Shown: positions 1 through 11,313, counted from the first letter of the stretch. The stretch: DNA of 64,000 nt from Sphingomonas sp. Leaf230 (GCF_001421745.1 NZ_LMKW01000011.1:248001-312000); one strand, 5' to 3'. The notes: generated from the letters alone by a model not told the origin. A program made the numbers and translations.

Positions 1-891
1 CTTGAGCGCTTCGGCGCCCGAGATGATTTCGACCAGCTCGGTCGTGATCGCGGCTTGGCGGGTACGGTTATACTGGATCGAGAGGCGCGTGATCATATCG
101 CCGGCATTGCGCGTGGCGTTGTCCATCGCGTTCATGCGCGAACCCTGCTCCGACGCTGCGTTTTCGAGCAGCGCGCGGAAAATCTGGATCGCGACGTTGC
201 GCGGCAGGAGATCGGCGAGGATCGCTTCCTCGTCGGGCTCGTACTCGACCACGGCTTCGGCGGGTGCACCCGGCTTGGCTTCCGCACCGGGGATCGCCGA
301 CAGCGGGATCGGGATGATCTGGATACCGGTAGGCACCTGCACCAACGCCGAGACGAACTTCGCATAGAACAGATGCGCGACGTCGAACTGGCCTTCGCCG
401 AAGCGCTTGATCAGGTCTTCGGAGATTTCCTGCGCATCGCTGAACGCGAGCCGCTTGATCTGGCCCATCTCGTGATCGGCGAGGATGTCGTTCGGGAAGA
501 AGCGCTTGATCACGCGCCCCTTCTTGCCGGCGACGTAGAACTTCACGGTCTTGCCCGCCGCGATCAGCTCCTCGGCCTTGCGGCGCGCGGCGCGGACGAT
601 GTTGGTGTTGAACGCACCCGCTAGGCCACGTTCCGACGTCGCGATGACGATCAGGTGGACCTGGTCCTTGCCCGTGCCCGCTAGCAGCGGCGAGGCGCCC
701 GGCGCGATGCCGACGCGCCCCGCGAGGCTCGCCATCACCGCTTCGAGACGCTCGGCATACGGACGCCCGGCAACCGCCGCGTCCTGCGCACGGCGCAGCT
801 TCGCGGCGGCGACCATCTTCATCGCCTTGGTGATCTTCTGCGTCGACTTCACCGAGCCGATGCGGATCTTGAGGGCCTTAAGTGATGCCAT
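1..891 (-). CDS. atpG: ATP synthase F1 subunit gamma, truncated by window edge
   Basis: Central rotor shaft of the F1 ATPase, coupling proton flow through Fo to catalysis in the alpha3beta3 ring at the inner membrane. The reverse-strand translation starts MASLKALKIRIGSVKSTQKI at 891 and contains the family's N-terminal helix with KITKAMKMVAAAKL. Near the edge it has the C-terminal helix with MNAMDNATRNA and ELVEIISGAEALK. No stop is reached in the window, but the protein normally ends almost exactly here, so only the last codon or two are missing. It lies downstream of atpA in the usual atpH-A-G order; atpD and atpC are expected beyond the edge. The atpA-atpG gap of about 120 bp holds an inverted repeat. 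Confidence 0.97.
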   Translation of the reverse strand, partial: MASLKALKIRIGSVKSTQKITKAMKMVAAAKLRRAQDAAVAGRPYAERLEAVMASLAGRVGIAPGASPLLAGTGKDQVHLIVIATSERGLAGAFNTNIVRAARRKAEELIAAGKTVKFYVAGKKGRVIKRFFPNDILADHEMGQIKRLAFSDAQEISEDLIKRFGEGQFDVAHLFYAKFVSALVQVPTGIQIIPIPLSAIPGAEAKPGAPAEAVVEYEPDEEAILADLLPRNVAIQIFRALLENAASEQGSRMNAMDNATRNAGDMITRLSIQYNRTRQAAITTELVEIISGAEALK

Positions 892-903
892 CTTCTCTTC
901 CTG

Positions 904-1009
904 CTCCCTCGCCCCTCCGGGGAGAGGGTTGGGGTGAGGGGCTGCCACGGGAGCGGCACCTCGCGGTACTACCCCTCACCCCGACCCTCTCCCCAGCGGG
1001 AAGAGGGAG
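904..1009. repeat. Inverted repeat between atpA and atpG
   Basis: The outer arms ctccctc and gagggag enclose longer complementary arms around ggggagagggttggggtgag and its partner ctcaccccgaccctctcccc. It is an intergenic palindromic repeat of the kind scattered in sphingomonad genomes. Inside the atp operon it could form a large mRNA hairpin affecting the ratio of atpA to atpG expression, which is inference. Confidence 0.7.
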
Positions 1010-1015
1010 TTTTAC

Positions 1016-3119
<2,104 letters not shown>

Positions 3120-3315
3120 GGACCTTTGAATCCTCGCCTGAAACCGAAAATAGTGCCGCCCCATGGGGGAAGAGGGCGCGAAAGCACCTCTCATGGGACG
3201 CGGCGCGGCTAGCATCGGGTTCGCGGATTGGCAACCCGGCGGGAGGGCTAGAGGGGCGGGTTTGTGACTGTTTTGTCATTGATCAGGGGTTGAAAGGCCA
3301 CGATTCCTCTCCTCT

Positions 3316-3413
3316 CCGTCATCCGCGCGCAGGCGGGGATCCTTATCTTCTGGAATCGGCGCTTTCACCGCACGGCCTGCCACTATGGGTTCCCGCCTCC
3401 GCGGGAATGACGG
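3316..3413. repeat. Intergenic palindromic repeat (ccgtcat...atgacgg)
   Basis: Arms ccgtcatccgcgcgcaggcg and cgcctccgcgggaatgacgg face each other across about 60 bp. It occupies most of the roughly 330-bp gap between the atpH start and the dienelactone hydrolase gene. The atpH promoter must also lie in this gap, though I could not pick out boxes with confidence. Confidence 0.7.
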
Positions 3414-3452
3414 TATTGGCAGGCGTTACGACCAATCGACGAGGACGCAAGA

Positions 3453-4130
3453 ATGACCGGCACGATGGAAACGATGACGATGTCCGACGGCGCGACCGTC
3501 GCGGTCTATCATGCGCAGCCGACCGGCGAGCGCCGCGGTGGCCTCGTGCTGGTGCAGGAGATCTTCGGCGTGACCGACCACATCCGCAACCTGTGCGACG
3601 AGTACGCCGCCGACGGCTACGAAGTCCTGGCCCCCGCGCTGTTCGACCGCGAGCATCCTGGCTTCGAGGCGGACTATTCGGGCGACGGCCTCGCGCGTGG
3701 CGTCGAACTCGCGCGGCAACTCCACCCGTTCGACCTGTCGCTGAAGGACGTCCAGACCTGCATCGACACGCTCGCCCCCGCCGGGCCGGTGTTCGTGGTC
3801 GGCTATTGCTATGGCGGCTCGGTCGCGTGGTTCGCTTCGATCAAGCTCACCGGCGTCGCGGCGGCGAGCGGCTATTATGGCAGCATGATCCCGGCGGCGG
3901 CGGACGAGGAACCGAAGGTGCCGGTGATCCTGCACTTCGGACGCCACGACCACGGTATCCTGATGGAGGGGGTCGAGCAGGTGATCGCGAAGGATTGGCC
4001 CAACGCGACGGTGTATGTCTACGAGGCGGGCCACGGGTTCAACTCGGACCGGCGTAAGGATTATCACGAGCCGAGTGCGGATTTGGCGAAACAGCGGACG
4101 CTGGACCTGTTCCGCGCCAACGGCGGCTGA
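3453..4130 (+). CDS. Dienelactone hydrolase family protein
   Basis: A 225-aa alpha/beta hydrolase of the dienelactone hydrolase family, presumably cytoplasmic and acting on a small ester or lactone. The Cys-Asp-His triad is readable: Cys119 in VGYCYGG, Asp166 in GRHDHGI and His194 in AGHGFNSD. The N-terminal VLVQEIFGVTDHIRNLCDEY is a family hallmark. It stands alone, divergent from the atp genes and next to repeats, so the context does not reveal a substrate. The start at 3453 gives MTGTMETMTMSDG; Met at residue 7 or 10 would also be possible. Confidence 0.92.
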   Translation: MTGTMETMTMSDGATVAVYHAQPTGERRGGLVLVQEIFGVTDHIRNLCDEYAADGYEVLAPALFDREHPGFEADYSGDGLARGVELARQLHPFDLSLKDVQTCIDTLAPAGPVFVVGYCYGGSVAWFASIKLTGVAAASGYYGSMIPAAADEEPKVPVILHFGRHDHGILMEGVEQVIAKDWPNATVYVYEAGHGFNSDRRKDYHEPSADLAKQRTLDLFRANGG

Positions 4131-4148
4131 GCGGCTGCATCCTATTGA

Positions 4149-4257
4149 CACCACCCCGGCGAAGGCCGGGGCCCAATTGGAAAGGTGGCAATAATTGGGG
4201 GACGCGCTCCGTTAGCAACGTCCCCCCAATTGGACCCCGGCCTTCGCCGGGGTGGTG
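4149..4257 (+). repeat. 108-bp palindromic repeat family, copy A
   Basis: Begins caccaccccggcgaaggccg and ends in its near-perfect complement cggccttcgccggggtggtg. The interior holds ccaattggaaaggtggcaat and a gacgcgctccgtta stretch. Related copies lie at 9625-9732, 23251-23357 and 26485-26592. The interior of the last is clearly the same sequence in the opposite orientation. Confidence 0.9.
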
Positions 4258-4332
4258 GCTCTCGTAGAGTGCTCACGAGGAAGAATCCGGCGCAGGGCAG
4301 CATCACAGACGTGAAGGCCACTCCCTGCTTCC

Positions 4333-4389
4333 TTGTTCTCCCGCGAAGGGGGGAGCCCAGTCTGGGTCCCCGCCTTCGCGGGGAAACAA
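4333..4389. repeat. 57-bp palindromic repeat (ttgttctcccgcgaag...cttcgcggggaaacaa)
   Basis: The short inverted repeat has arms ttgttctcccgcgaagg and ccttcgcggggaaacaa. A second copy is at 26622-26677, in both cases about 75 or 30 bp after a copy of the 108-bp repeat. It lies just past the 3' end of the minus-strand SDR gene and might also act as a transcription stop. Confidence 0.8.
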
Positions 4390-4410
4390 TTCTATTTCGC
4401 TCGGTCGAGA

Positions 4411-5256
4411 TTACTTCTCTAGAAAATCCGCCCCCAAACTGTCCGCCTTATGCGCCTCGATCTCCTTCAACCGCGCCGCCAGCTTCGTCGTCACCGCATC
4501 ATACCCCCAAGCCCCCAGCACCAGATGCCGCGGCGGGTTCGCATCCTCGGTCAGCGCAATCATAGCTTCACCGGCCCGCACCGGGTCACCCGCCTGCGTC
4601 CCGCTAACCTCCCGAGTACCATCCAGCCGCTTGCCCGCCGTATCGGCGTAGTCCGCGATCTTCACCGGCGTCTGCTTCAGCGAACGCCCAGCCCAATCCG
4701 TCCGGAACGGCCCCGGCTCCACGCACGTCACCTCGATCCCAAGCGGCTTCACCTCGGCGAGCAGCGCGTCCGACCACCCCTCCACCGCATGCTTCGACGC
4801 GGCATAATAGCCCGACCCCGGGAACCCGACCTGACCCGCCACCGACGTAATGTTGATGATATTGCCGCTTTTCTGCCCACGCATCACAGGCAGAACGGCC
4901 CGCGTGAGCGCGAACAACCCGAACACGTTCGCATCGAACTGCGCGCGGATCTCGGACTCGACGCCCTCCTCGACCGACGCCTGATAGCCGTAACCCGCAT
5001 TGTTCACGAGCACGTCGATCCGCCCGAACTTGGCCTTGGCCTGCGCCACGGCATCGTCGATCTGCACCTGCTCCGTCACGTCGAGCGACAGCGCCAGCGC
5101 ACGATCTTCGGCACCCTCCGTCAGATCGGCGACCCGATCCGCATCCCGCGCGGTCACCACCGCACGCCAGCCGCGCGCGAGCACGAGCTTGGCGAGTTCG
5201 CGACCGAAACCGGTCGAGCAGCCGGAAATGAACCAGACGGGCGTGTCGGAGGCCAT
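4411..5256 (-). CDS. Short-chain dehydrogenase/reductase (SDR)
   Basis: A 281-aa classical-type SDR oxidoreductase using NAD(P). The nucleotide-binding motif reads ISGCSTGFGRELAK near residue 10, followed by VNNAGYGYQ near 83. The catalytic Tyr and Lys are in YYAASKHAVEGW, and the segment after it (VTCVEPGPFRTDWAG) matches the retinol-dehydrogenase-like branch. The frame is open further upstream, but the real start is the ATG at 5256 (MASDTPVWFISG) because that is where the Rossmann fold begins. It is divergent from ada with about 110 bp between. The substrate cannot be told. Confidence 0.93.
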   Translation of the reverse strand: MASDTPVWFISGCSTGFGRELAKLVLARGWRAVVTARDADRVADLTEGAEDRALALSLDVTEQVQIDDAVAQAKAKFGRIDVLVNNAGYGYQASVEEGVESEIRAQFDANVFGLFALTRAVLPVMRGQKSGNIINITSVAGQVGFPGSGYYAASKHAVEGWSDALLAEVKPLGIEVTCVEPGPFRTDWAGRSLKQTPVKIADYADTAGKRLDGTREVSGTQAGDPVRAGEAMIALTEDANPPRHLVLGAWGYDAVTTKLAARLKEIEAHKADSLGADFLEK

Positions 5257-5369
5257 GAGACATCTTTCGTTAGGGGATATGCACGGAAGAACGGCCGGAC
5301 CACCGATTGGCTCCGCTTTGACCGCAAGCCACGGGATGCGCGCGCCGCGCGACCGGCTATACCGATCCA

Positions 5370-6416
5370 ATGAGCACCGCCCCCGACACTGACACCGCCT
5401 GGACCGCGTTCGAGCGCCGCGACCGCGCGTGGGACGGCCGGTTCGTCGTCGGCGTGAAAACCACCGGCATCTACTGCAAGCCAAGCTGCCCCGCGCGCCA
5501 CCCCAAGCGCGAGAACGTCACCTTCCACCCCGACGCAGCCAGCGCCCGCGCCGCCGGCTTCCGCGCATGCCTGCGCTGCACGCCCGACGAAGTCGGCCGC
5601 GACCGCACCGCCGTCGCCGCAGCCATCGCGCTGCTCGAAGCCGCCGAAGACCGCCTCTCGCTGGACGAGGTCGCCGCCAAAGTCGGCTACGCCCCCCATC
5701 ATTTCCACCGCCTGTTCAAGCGCGCCACCGGCGTCACCCCAGCCGCCTATGCCCGCGCGCTCCGCACCGGCCGTGCGGCAAACGCATTATCGAAGGATTC
5801 GACCGTGACCGAAGCGATCTACGACGCCGGCTATTCCGCCCCCAGCCGCTTCTACGAGGCGGACGCGAAACGGCTCGGCATGGCGCCCAGTGCCTGGGCG
5901 CGCGGCGGCGAGGGCGTCACGATCCGCTGGACCACTGCCGACACGAGCCTGGGCGCCTTGTTCGTCGCCGCCACCGACAAGGGGTTGTGCCGCGTGTCGT
6001 TCGACGAAGACGCGGACGAACTCCGCCGCCGCTTCCCCAACGCCACGATCGAGCTCGGCGACAAAGCCCTCGCGGACCTGACGGCACAAGTCGTCGCGGC
6101 GGTGGAATCCCCCGAGCGCGACCAAGACCTCCCGCTAGACGTCCGCGGCACCGCGTTCCAGGAGGCGATCTGGCAAGCCCTACGCACCATCCCGATCGGC
6201 GAAACCCGCACCTACAGCGAACTCGCAGCCCTGGCCGGCCGCCCCGCCGCGGTCCGCGCCGCCGGCACCGCGTGCGGCCAGAATCCCGTGTCGATCGTCA
6301 TCCCCTGCCACCGCGCACAGCGGATCGGCGGTGCACTGGGCGGCTATGCCTACGGGCTGGACCGCAAGCGCGCACTACTCGCCTCCGAGGCTCAGCGCGC
6401 CGACTTGCAGGAATAG
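5370..6416 (+). CDS. ada: Ada: methyl-DNA repair protein and transcriptional activator
   Basis: Bifunctional adaptive-response protein of 348 aa. The N-terminal zinc domain has GIYCKPSCPARHPKREN with Cys36 and Cys40, and a later ACLRC pair. Next comes an AraC-type helix-turn-helix (VGYAPHHFHRLFKRATGVTP and AIYDAGYSAPSRFYE). The C-terminal O6-methylguanine-DNA methyltransferase domain has the active site VIPCHRAQ with Cys313. In the family, methylation of the N-terminal Cys turns the protein into an activator of repair genes. Its last 25 bases overlap the 3' end of the convergent protease gene. Confidence 0.97.
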   Translation: MSTAPDTDTAWTAFERRDRAWDGRFVVGVKTTGIYCKPSCPARHPKRENVTFHPDAASARAAGFRACLRCTPDEVGRDRTAVAAAIALLEAAEDRLSLDEVAAKVGYAPHHFHRLFKRATGVTPAAYARALRTGRAANALSKDSTVTEAIYDAGYSAPSRFYEADAKRLGMAPSAWARGGEGVTIRWTTADTSLGALFVAATDKGLCRVSFDEDADELRRRFPNATIELGDKALADLTAQVVAAVESPERDQDLPLDVRGTAFQEAIWQALRTIPIGETRTYSELAALAGRPAAVRAAGTACGQNPVSIVIPCHRAQRIGGALGGYAYGLDRKRALLASEAQRADLQE

Positions 6417-7894
6417 ACGAGCTTCTCGTTCGGCAACGGCGGCAACACCGCACGCACCGCAGCCTGCTGCCCCGTGAGCCGACTCAACGCCGCCTCATCC
6501 ATGTTGCACACGTTCGGTACGACGCCCCGCGCGGTCCGCGCTGCTTCCATCCCCGCCGCCGACATCAGATAGCGCGTGTTCGAATAGACGCGCGTCGCGG
6601 GATCGAACGACAGCACCGAGACGGTCTGCTCGGCGTCGGGCACCAGCACGCGGTCCCAGCGACCATTCGCGCCGACATATTGCGTCTTGCCGTTCACACA
6701 CCCCTTCGCGCCCCAGTCGATCGGCACGTCCTCGCTGGACGAGATCGTGATCCGGCTGCGCTCCGGGATCAGCGTGCACATCAGCTTGCCGAGCGCGGCA
6801 TCGGGCGTCGATATTCGCGTCTTGGGCAGCGCGGACAGCGGCACGTCGACCTCGCCCGAAGGCCGCAGCACGAATACGACGATCGCGACCAGCACGCTCA
6901 GCCCGCCGATACCCAGCGCCCACACCGCCTGCCGCCGCTGGCCACGCGATTCGAGCAGCCCCGCGCTTCCGATCACCAGCGCCCCCGCCACCAGCAACAG
7001 CCCGGCAAGCGCCATGACGTTCTCGCGAGCCCGCCCGGCCTCGGTCCGCGCCTTCTCCAGCGCGACCTCGCGGGTCATCGCATCCTGCGTCGCCGCGTCG
7101 CGCTTGGCCGACGCCGCATCGGCGGTCGCCTTCGCATCCGCGTCGGCGTCCTGCCGCAAGCGATCCTCGATCGACGTGCATCCCGTTCCGATCGACGCAT
7201 AAGGCTGTTTCGCATCGCGCAGAAAACCGGCCAGCTCGGTATCCGCTATCGCGAACCCGAACGTCGAATCGCCCTCCTCGCCGCGCGTGATCGCCGAATT
7301 CACCCCGATCACCCGCCCACACCGGTCAAGCAGGGGACCACCTGAATTGCCCCGGGCGATGCTCGCCGTGTGCAGCAGAACCTCGACGCTACTCAACACC
7401 CGGCGACCGGAGAGCACGCCCTCCGACCGCACTGGCGTCATCGGCCGGATATAATCCGCTGCTGATCGCGCCGTCGCCAAGTCGACGTTACCGGGGAAGC
7501 CGAGCGACACCACGGGGTCGCCCTCGGTCATCGGCCCGGTATACAGCGCGCTCGGCGGCAGGCGCGCGCCGGTGAACTCGATCAGCGCCAGATCGCGCTG
7601 CGAATCATACGCGATCACCTTGCCCTGGTAGGATTTGCTGCCCTCGGTCGGGACGATGCCGACGACGACGTTGTCGGGATAGCGCTCGGCGAGATCGACG
7701 ACGTGCGCGTTGGTGACGATCCGGTTCGGCGCGATCGCGAAGCCGCTGCCATGGCCGAAGCCGACCACCTGGTCGTCGACCACCGCGATCGTCACGACGC
7801 GCACGACGCCGCGCCCGGTGGCGGCGATGTCGTCCGCAGATGCGGAGCTCGCCAACCCGAAGGTGAGCGCGAGAAGAAGCAGCAGGCGGATCAT
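6392..7894 (-). CDS. Membrane-anchored trypsin-like serine protease
   Basis: A 500-aa exported protease. The signal peptide MIRLLLLLALTFGLASSASA ends near residue 20. The chymotrypsin-fold triad is His64 in VTNAHVVD, Asp101 in QRDLALIEF and Ser184 in RGNSGGPLLD. A charged, probably helical linker covers residues 242-290. Two hydrophobic segments at about 292-314 and 322-343 probably anchor it in the inner membrane, and about 150 residues of unknown fold follow. I chose the ATG at 7894 (the frame is open to 7966) for the signal peptide and the upstream gaaggcagg. No PDZ domain was seen, unlike DegP. Role: envelope quality control or signalling, inferred. Confidence 0.88.
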   Translation of the reverse strand: MIRLLLLLALTFGLASSASADDIAATGRGVVRVVTIAVVDDQVVGFGHGSGFAIAPNRIVTNAHVVDLAERYPDNVVVGIVPTEGSKSYQGKVIAYDSQRDLALIEFTGARLPPSALYTGPMTEGDPVVSLGFPGNVDLATARSAADYIRPMTPVRSEGVLSGRRVLSSVEVLLHTASIARGNSGGPLLDRCGRVIGVNSAITRGEEGDSTFGFAIADTELAGFLRDAKQPYASIGTGCTSIEDRLRQDADADAKATADAASAKRDAATQDAMTREVALEKARTEAGRARENVMALAGLLLVAGALVIGSAGLLESRGQRRQAVWALGIGGLSVLVAIVVFVLRPSGEVDVPLSALPKTRISTPDAALGKLMCTLIPERSRITISSSEDVPIDWGAKGCVNGKTQYVGANGRWDRVLVPDAEQTVSVLSFDPATRVYSNTRYLMSAAGMEAARTARGVVPNVCNMDEAALSRLTGQQAAVRAVLPPLPNEKLVYSCKSAR

Positions 7895-8038
7895 GTGCCT
7901 GCCTTCGGGGAGTTCGCGGCGGCGATCAACCCTGACCATCGCACCGCGCGACAGCGGCGCTTTCACGCGCCTGTTTTGGTTAGCAAATTATCAAGCCTTC
8001 GCGCCTAACCCGGTCGGCATTCATCCAGGGATACAGGC

Positions 8039-9583
8039 ATGAGCGCATTCGGGCGTCGTAATGGCATCAGCGGGGGGCAGTCGGCCCGTCCCGCATTCGG
8101 CGTCGCGCGTCCGATGCAGGGAAGCTCGGGCAGCAATCCCGTGGCGCGCGCGGAACCCGAGGGCGGTGCCCAATTCCCGCCGATCGATTCGCTGCCGATG
8201 CCCGGGGAGACTGACGGGTTCAGCTCGGGCATGATGCCCGCCGGACAGCTGGACGCGATGCAGCGCCTGTCCGATCGCCAGAATGCGAGCGGGGAAGCGG
8301 GCAACAGCCGGACCGAGGGCTTCGAACAGTCGATCCACAAGATCAAGGAACAGGTGCTCCCGCGCCTGCTCGAACGCGTCGACCCGGAGGCCGCGGCAAC
8401 GCTCAACAAGGACGAGCTGGCCGAGGAATTCCGTCCGATCATCGGCGAAGTACTCGCCGAGCTGAAGCTGACGCTCAACCGCCGCGAACAGTTCGCGCTG
8501 GAAAAGGTGCTGGTCGACGAACTGCTCGGGCTCGGACCGTTGGAAGAGCTGCTGGCCGATCCGAACATCACCGACATCATGGTGAACGGCCCCGACCAGA
8601 CCTATGTCGAGCGCAAGGGCAAGCTCGAACTCGCGCCGATCCAGTTCCGTGACGAGGAGCATCTGTTCCAGATCGCGCAGCGGATCGTCAATTCGGTCGG
8701 CCGTCGCGTCGACCAGACCTCGCCGCTGGCCGATGCGCGTCTGAAGGACGGCTCGCGCGTCAACGTCATCGTGCCGCCGCTGAGCTTGCGCGGCACGGCG
8801 ATCTCGATTCGTAAATTTTCCGCGAAACCGATCACGCTCGACATGATGGCCGGGTTCGGCTCGATGTCGCCCAAGATGGCGACTGCACTGAAGATCGCGG
8901 GCGCCTCGCGCTTCAACGTCGTGATCTCGGGCGGTACCGGCTCGGGCAAGACGACGATGCTCAACGCGCTGTCGAAGATGATCGACCCGGGCGAGCGCGT
9001 GCTGACGATCGAGGACGCCGCCGAGCTTCGCCTGCAACAGCCGCACTGGCTACCGCTCGAAACGCGTCCCGCCAATCTCGAAGGCCAGGGCGAAATCTCG
9101 ATCCGCGATCTCGTCAAGAACGCGCTGCGTATGCGTCCCGACCGGATCATCCTAGGCGAAATTCGTGGCTCCGAGTGTTTCGACATGCTCGCGGCCATGA
9201 ACACCGGTCACGACGGTTCGATGTGCACGCTCCACGCCAACTCCCCACGCGAGGCGCTCGCGCGTATGGAGAACATGGTGATGATGTCCGACATCAAGGT
9301 GCCGAAGGAAGCGATCTCGCGTCAGATTGCGGATTCAGTCGAGCTGATCATCCAGGTGAAGCGCCTCCGCGACGGCTCGCGCCGGGTGACCAACATTACC
9401 GAGGTGATCGGCATGGAGGGCCCGGTGATCGTCACGCAGGAGCTGTTCAAGTTCGAATACATGGACGAGTCGGCGGACGGGAAGATCCTGGGCGAGTACC
9501 GGTCGATGGGGCTGCGGCCGTATACGCTGGAGAAGGCCAAGCAGTTCGGGTTCGACCAAGCGTATCTGGAGGCGTGCCTGTAG
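8039..9583 (+). CDS. cpaF: CpaF-type Tad/Flp pilus ATPase
   Basis: A 514-aa secretion ATPase of the VirB11/CpaF class that powers Flp/Tad pilus assembly at the inner membrane. Visible are a variable N-terminal 90 residues, ITDIMVNGPDQTYVERKGKL at the start of the core domain, and the Walker A GGTGSGKTTML near residue 300. Further on are TIEDAAELRLQQPHWLPLE, ILGEIRGSECFDMLAAMNTG and MCTLHANSPREALARME. Unlike most tad loci, no other cpa or tad gene is next to it here, so it is an orphan in this window. A purine-rich aggga lies upstream of the ATG. Confidence 0.95.
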   Translation: MSAFGRRNGISGGQSARPAFGVARPMQGSSGSNPVARAEPEGGAQFPPIDSLPMPGETDGFSSGMMPAGQLDAMQRLSDRQNASGEAGNSRTEGFEQSIHKIKEQVLPRLLERVDPEAAATLNKDELAEEFRPIIGEVLAELKLTLNRREQFALEKVLVDELLGLGPLEELLADPNITDIMVNGPDQTYVERKGKLELAPIQFRDEEHLFQIAQRIVNSVGRRVDQTSPLADARLKDGSRVNVIVPPLSLRGTAISIRKFSAKPITLDMMAGFGSMSPKMATALKIAGASRFNVVISGGTGSGKTTMLNALSKMIDPGERVLTIEDAAELRLQQPHWLPLETRPANLEGQGEISIRDLVKNALRMRPDRIILGEIRGSECFDMLAAMNTGHDGSMCTLHANSPREALARMENMVMMSDIKVPKEAISRQIADSVELIIQVKRLRDGSRRVTNITEVIGMEGPVIVTQELFKFEYMDESADGKILGEYRSMGLRPYTLEKAKQFGFDQAYLEACL

Positions 9584-9624
9584 GGGCGAAGCGTGCCGAA
9601 ATCGAGTATCTCTAGCTCCACTTC

Positions 9625-9732
9625 CACCACCCCGGCGAAGGCCGGGGCCCAATTGGGAAGGTACCAAAAACGGGGTGCTGCCCGACGTTATCACCGTCCC
9701 CCAACTGGGCCCCGGCCTTCGCCGGGGTGGTG
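9625..9732 (+). repeat. 108-bp palindromic repeat family, copy B
   Basis: Same outer arms as copy A (caccaccccggcgaaggccg and the complement), with interior ccaattgggaaggtaccaaa and gttatcaccgtccccc. It lies about 40 bp after cpaF. The gap 9584-10081 has no gene that I can support. It holds this repeat and another inverted repeat at 9843-9901. Confidence 0.9.
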
Positions 9733-9842
9733 TGCTCTGCAGGCGTTGCGCGCATCTCGGTTGGGCCTTCATCGGCCTGATTATCACCAGTTTCCTAGAG
9801 CTAGGTTCGGCAGGCTAGCCCGCCTTATACCGTTCCCTCGCG

Positions 9843-9901
9843 AACGCGGGGGGCCAGGATCCACGAACGTCTCCGCTTGTGACACTGGCCCCCCGCGTTC
9901 C
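9843..9901. repeat. Inverted repeat with 16-bp perfect arms
   Basis: Arms gaacgcggggggccag (9843-9858) and ctggccccccgcgttc (9886-9901) are perfectly complementary around a 27-base loop. It lies between cpaF and the aspartic protease gene. It has no T-run, so it looks more like a dispersed repeat than a classical terminator. Confidence 0.8.
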
Positions 9902-10081
9902 TGGAAGGACAATTATTGTTTCGCCAGGCCAGGCTTAACTGGACCAAGATAAAGCGCACCGTGCCAAGCGGATACTGTCTCGCAGGCAAGCACGCCGCAT
10001 CGCTATCCACCCCGTCTCCGCCCCGCCCCGGCGAAGCCCCCGCTTGTACCCGTCCCCCGACTCGCTAGGGGACAGCGCCAC

Positions 10082-11305
10082 ATGCGTCGTGCCCTGCTCA
10101 CTCTCGTCCCGCTGATCGCGGTCCTCTTCGTCTCGGCGCGCGAGCCCTCGAAATCCGCTCCGGCAACCGCGACCTCCCCCGCCGCACGCGACCGCGGCGT
10201 CTACCATCTCGCGGCGGACGCCGAAGCGCGCTGGATCGCGTTCGACCTCACCCCCGGCAACCAGATCCGCTTCAAGATGCAGCTCGACGGCCGCGACGTG
10301 ACCGCGATCCTCGACACCGGCGTCAGCTACACGCTGCTCGCCAAGGCCTCTTCCGCGGTCGATCCCGCCAAGCTGGTCGCGGGTGGCAGCGCGACCGCGA
10401 TCGGCGGATCGGTCGCACTCGGCTGGATGCCGACGCGCTCGGTCGCGCTCGGGGGCCTCGCGCGGACCGGCGGCGGCGTGACTGTCGCCGATCTGCCCGC
10501 GATCGCCACGGGCAGCGCGTCCGCGGTCGACCTGCTGGTCGGTGCCGACATGCTCGCCGGCCATGCGCTCGACATCGATTACGCCGCCAAGCGCTTCCGC
10601 CTGCTCCGCTCCGGCCGCCTGCCGTTCAAGGGCGAGAGCGCACCGCTGCGCGTCTCCGCAGAACGCAGCGTGTATGAAAGCGCGCTCACGCTGGGCGGCC
10701 GGCGCCTCGCGCCGATCGTGGTCGATACCGGCGACGGCTCGTCGATCACCGTCACCGCGGCGGGATGGCAGGCGGCGGACCTGAAGGCGTTGCGCACCAC
10801 CAGCGCGATCGCGTTCGGGCTCGCCGGCCCGGCGGTCAGCGGCCTTGCGATCGTTCCCGAGATTCGCGTCGGCGAGATGATCGCACGCGAGGCCGAGGTC
10901 CGGATCGAGCCGGCCGGCGGCTTCTCGCAGGCGATCGGCACCGCCGGGCGGATCGGCTCCGGCTTCCTCCAGAATTACCGCGTCCTGCTCGATCCCGGCG
11001 CACGGCGCATGGTGCTCAGCCGAGGTCCCAAGGCCGACCTGCCGCCGCCGCGTTCGACCAGTGGCCTGCTCATCGGCATCGAGAAGGACCGACTGAAAGT
11101 CCTTCACGTGATGCGTGGCGGCCCGGCGGCGGCATCGGGCTGGAAGGACGGCGACCTGATCTGCACGATCGACGGCACACCCGTCACCAGCGGCTATTCG
11201 ACGAGCCCGATCGCGTCATGGACGGCGGGTATGCCCGGCCGTGTCGTGACGCTCGGACTGTGCGACGGCACCATACGCAAGCTCGAATTGACGCATTTTT
11301 ATTAG
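10082..11305 (+). CDS. Exported retropepsin-like aspartic protease with PDZ domain
   Basis: A 407-aa protein with an N-terminal signal-like segment MRRALLTLVPLIAVLFVSA. Two pepsin-type half-sites are visible: AILDTGVSYTLL near residue 78 and IVVDTGDGSSITVTAAGW near 215. The C-terminal 80 residues (LKVLHVMRGGPAAASGWKDG) form a PDZ-like domain. Bacterial proteins with this layout are periplasmic or membrane-associated proteases of unknown substrate. The ATG has aggggac upstream. The membrane glycosyltransferase gene begins 8 bp after its stop, so the two are probably co-transcribed. Confidence 0.85.
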   Translation: MRRALLTLVPLIAVLFVSAREPSKSAPATATSPAARDRGVYHLAADAEARWIAFDLTPGNQIRFKMQLDGRDVTAILDTGVSYTLLAKASSAVDPAKLVAGGSATAIGGSVALGWMPTRSVALGGLARTGGGVTVADLPAIATGSASAVDLLVGADMLAGHALDIDYAAKRFRLLRSGRLPFKGESAPLRVSAERSVYESALTLGGRRLAPIVVDTGDGSSITVTAAGWQAADLKALRTTSAIAFGLAGPAVSGLAIVPEIRVGEMIAREAEVRIEPAGGFSQAIGTAGRIGSGFLQNYRVLLDPGARRMVLSRGPKADLPPPRSTSGLLIGIEKDRLKVLHVMRGGPAAASGWKDGDLICTIDGTPVTSGYSTSPIASWTAGMPGRVVTLGLCDGTIRKLELTHFY

Positions 11306-11313
11306 GACTGCCC

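Noticed and set aside
5429-7345. Very long arginine/proline-rich open frame on the plus strand
   Set aside because: It runs across ada in a wrong frame and antisense to the protease gene. Composition is typical of shadow frames in GC-rich DNA and the real genes have clear domains.
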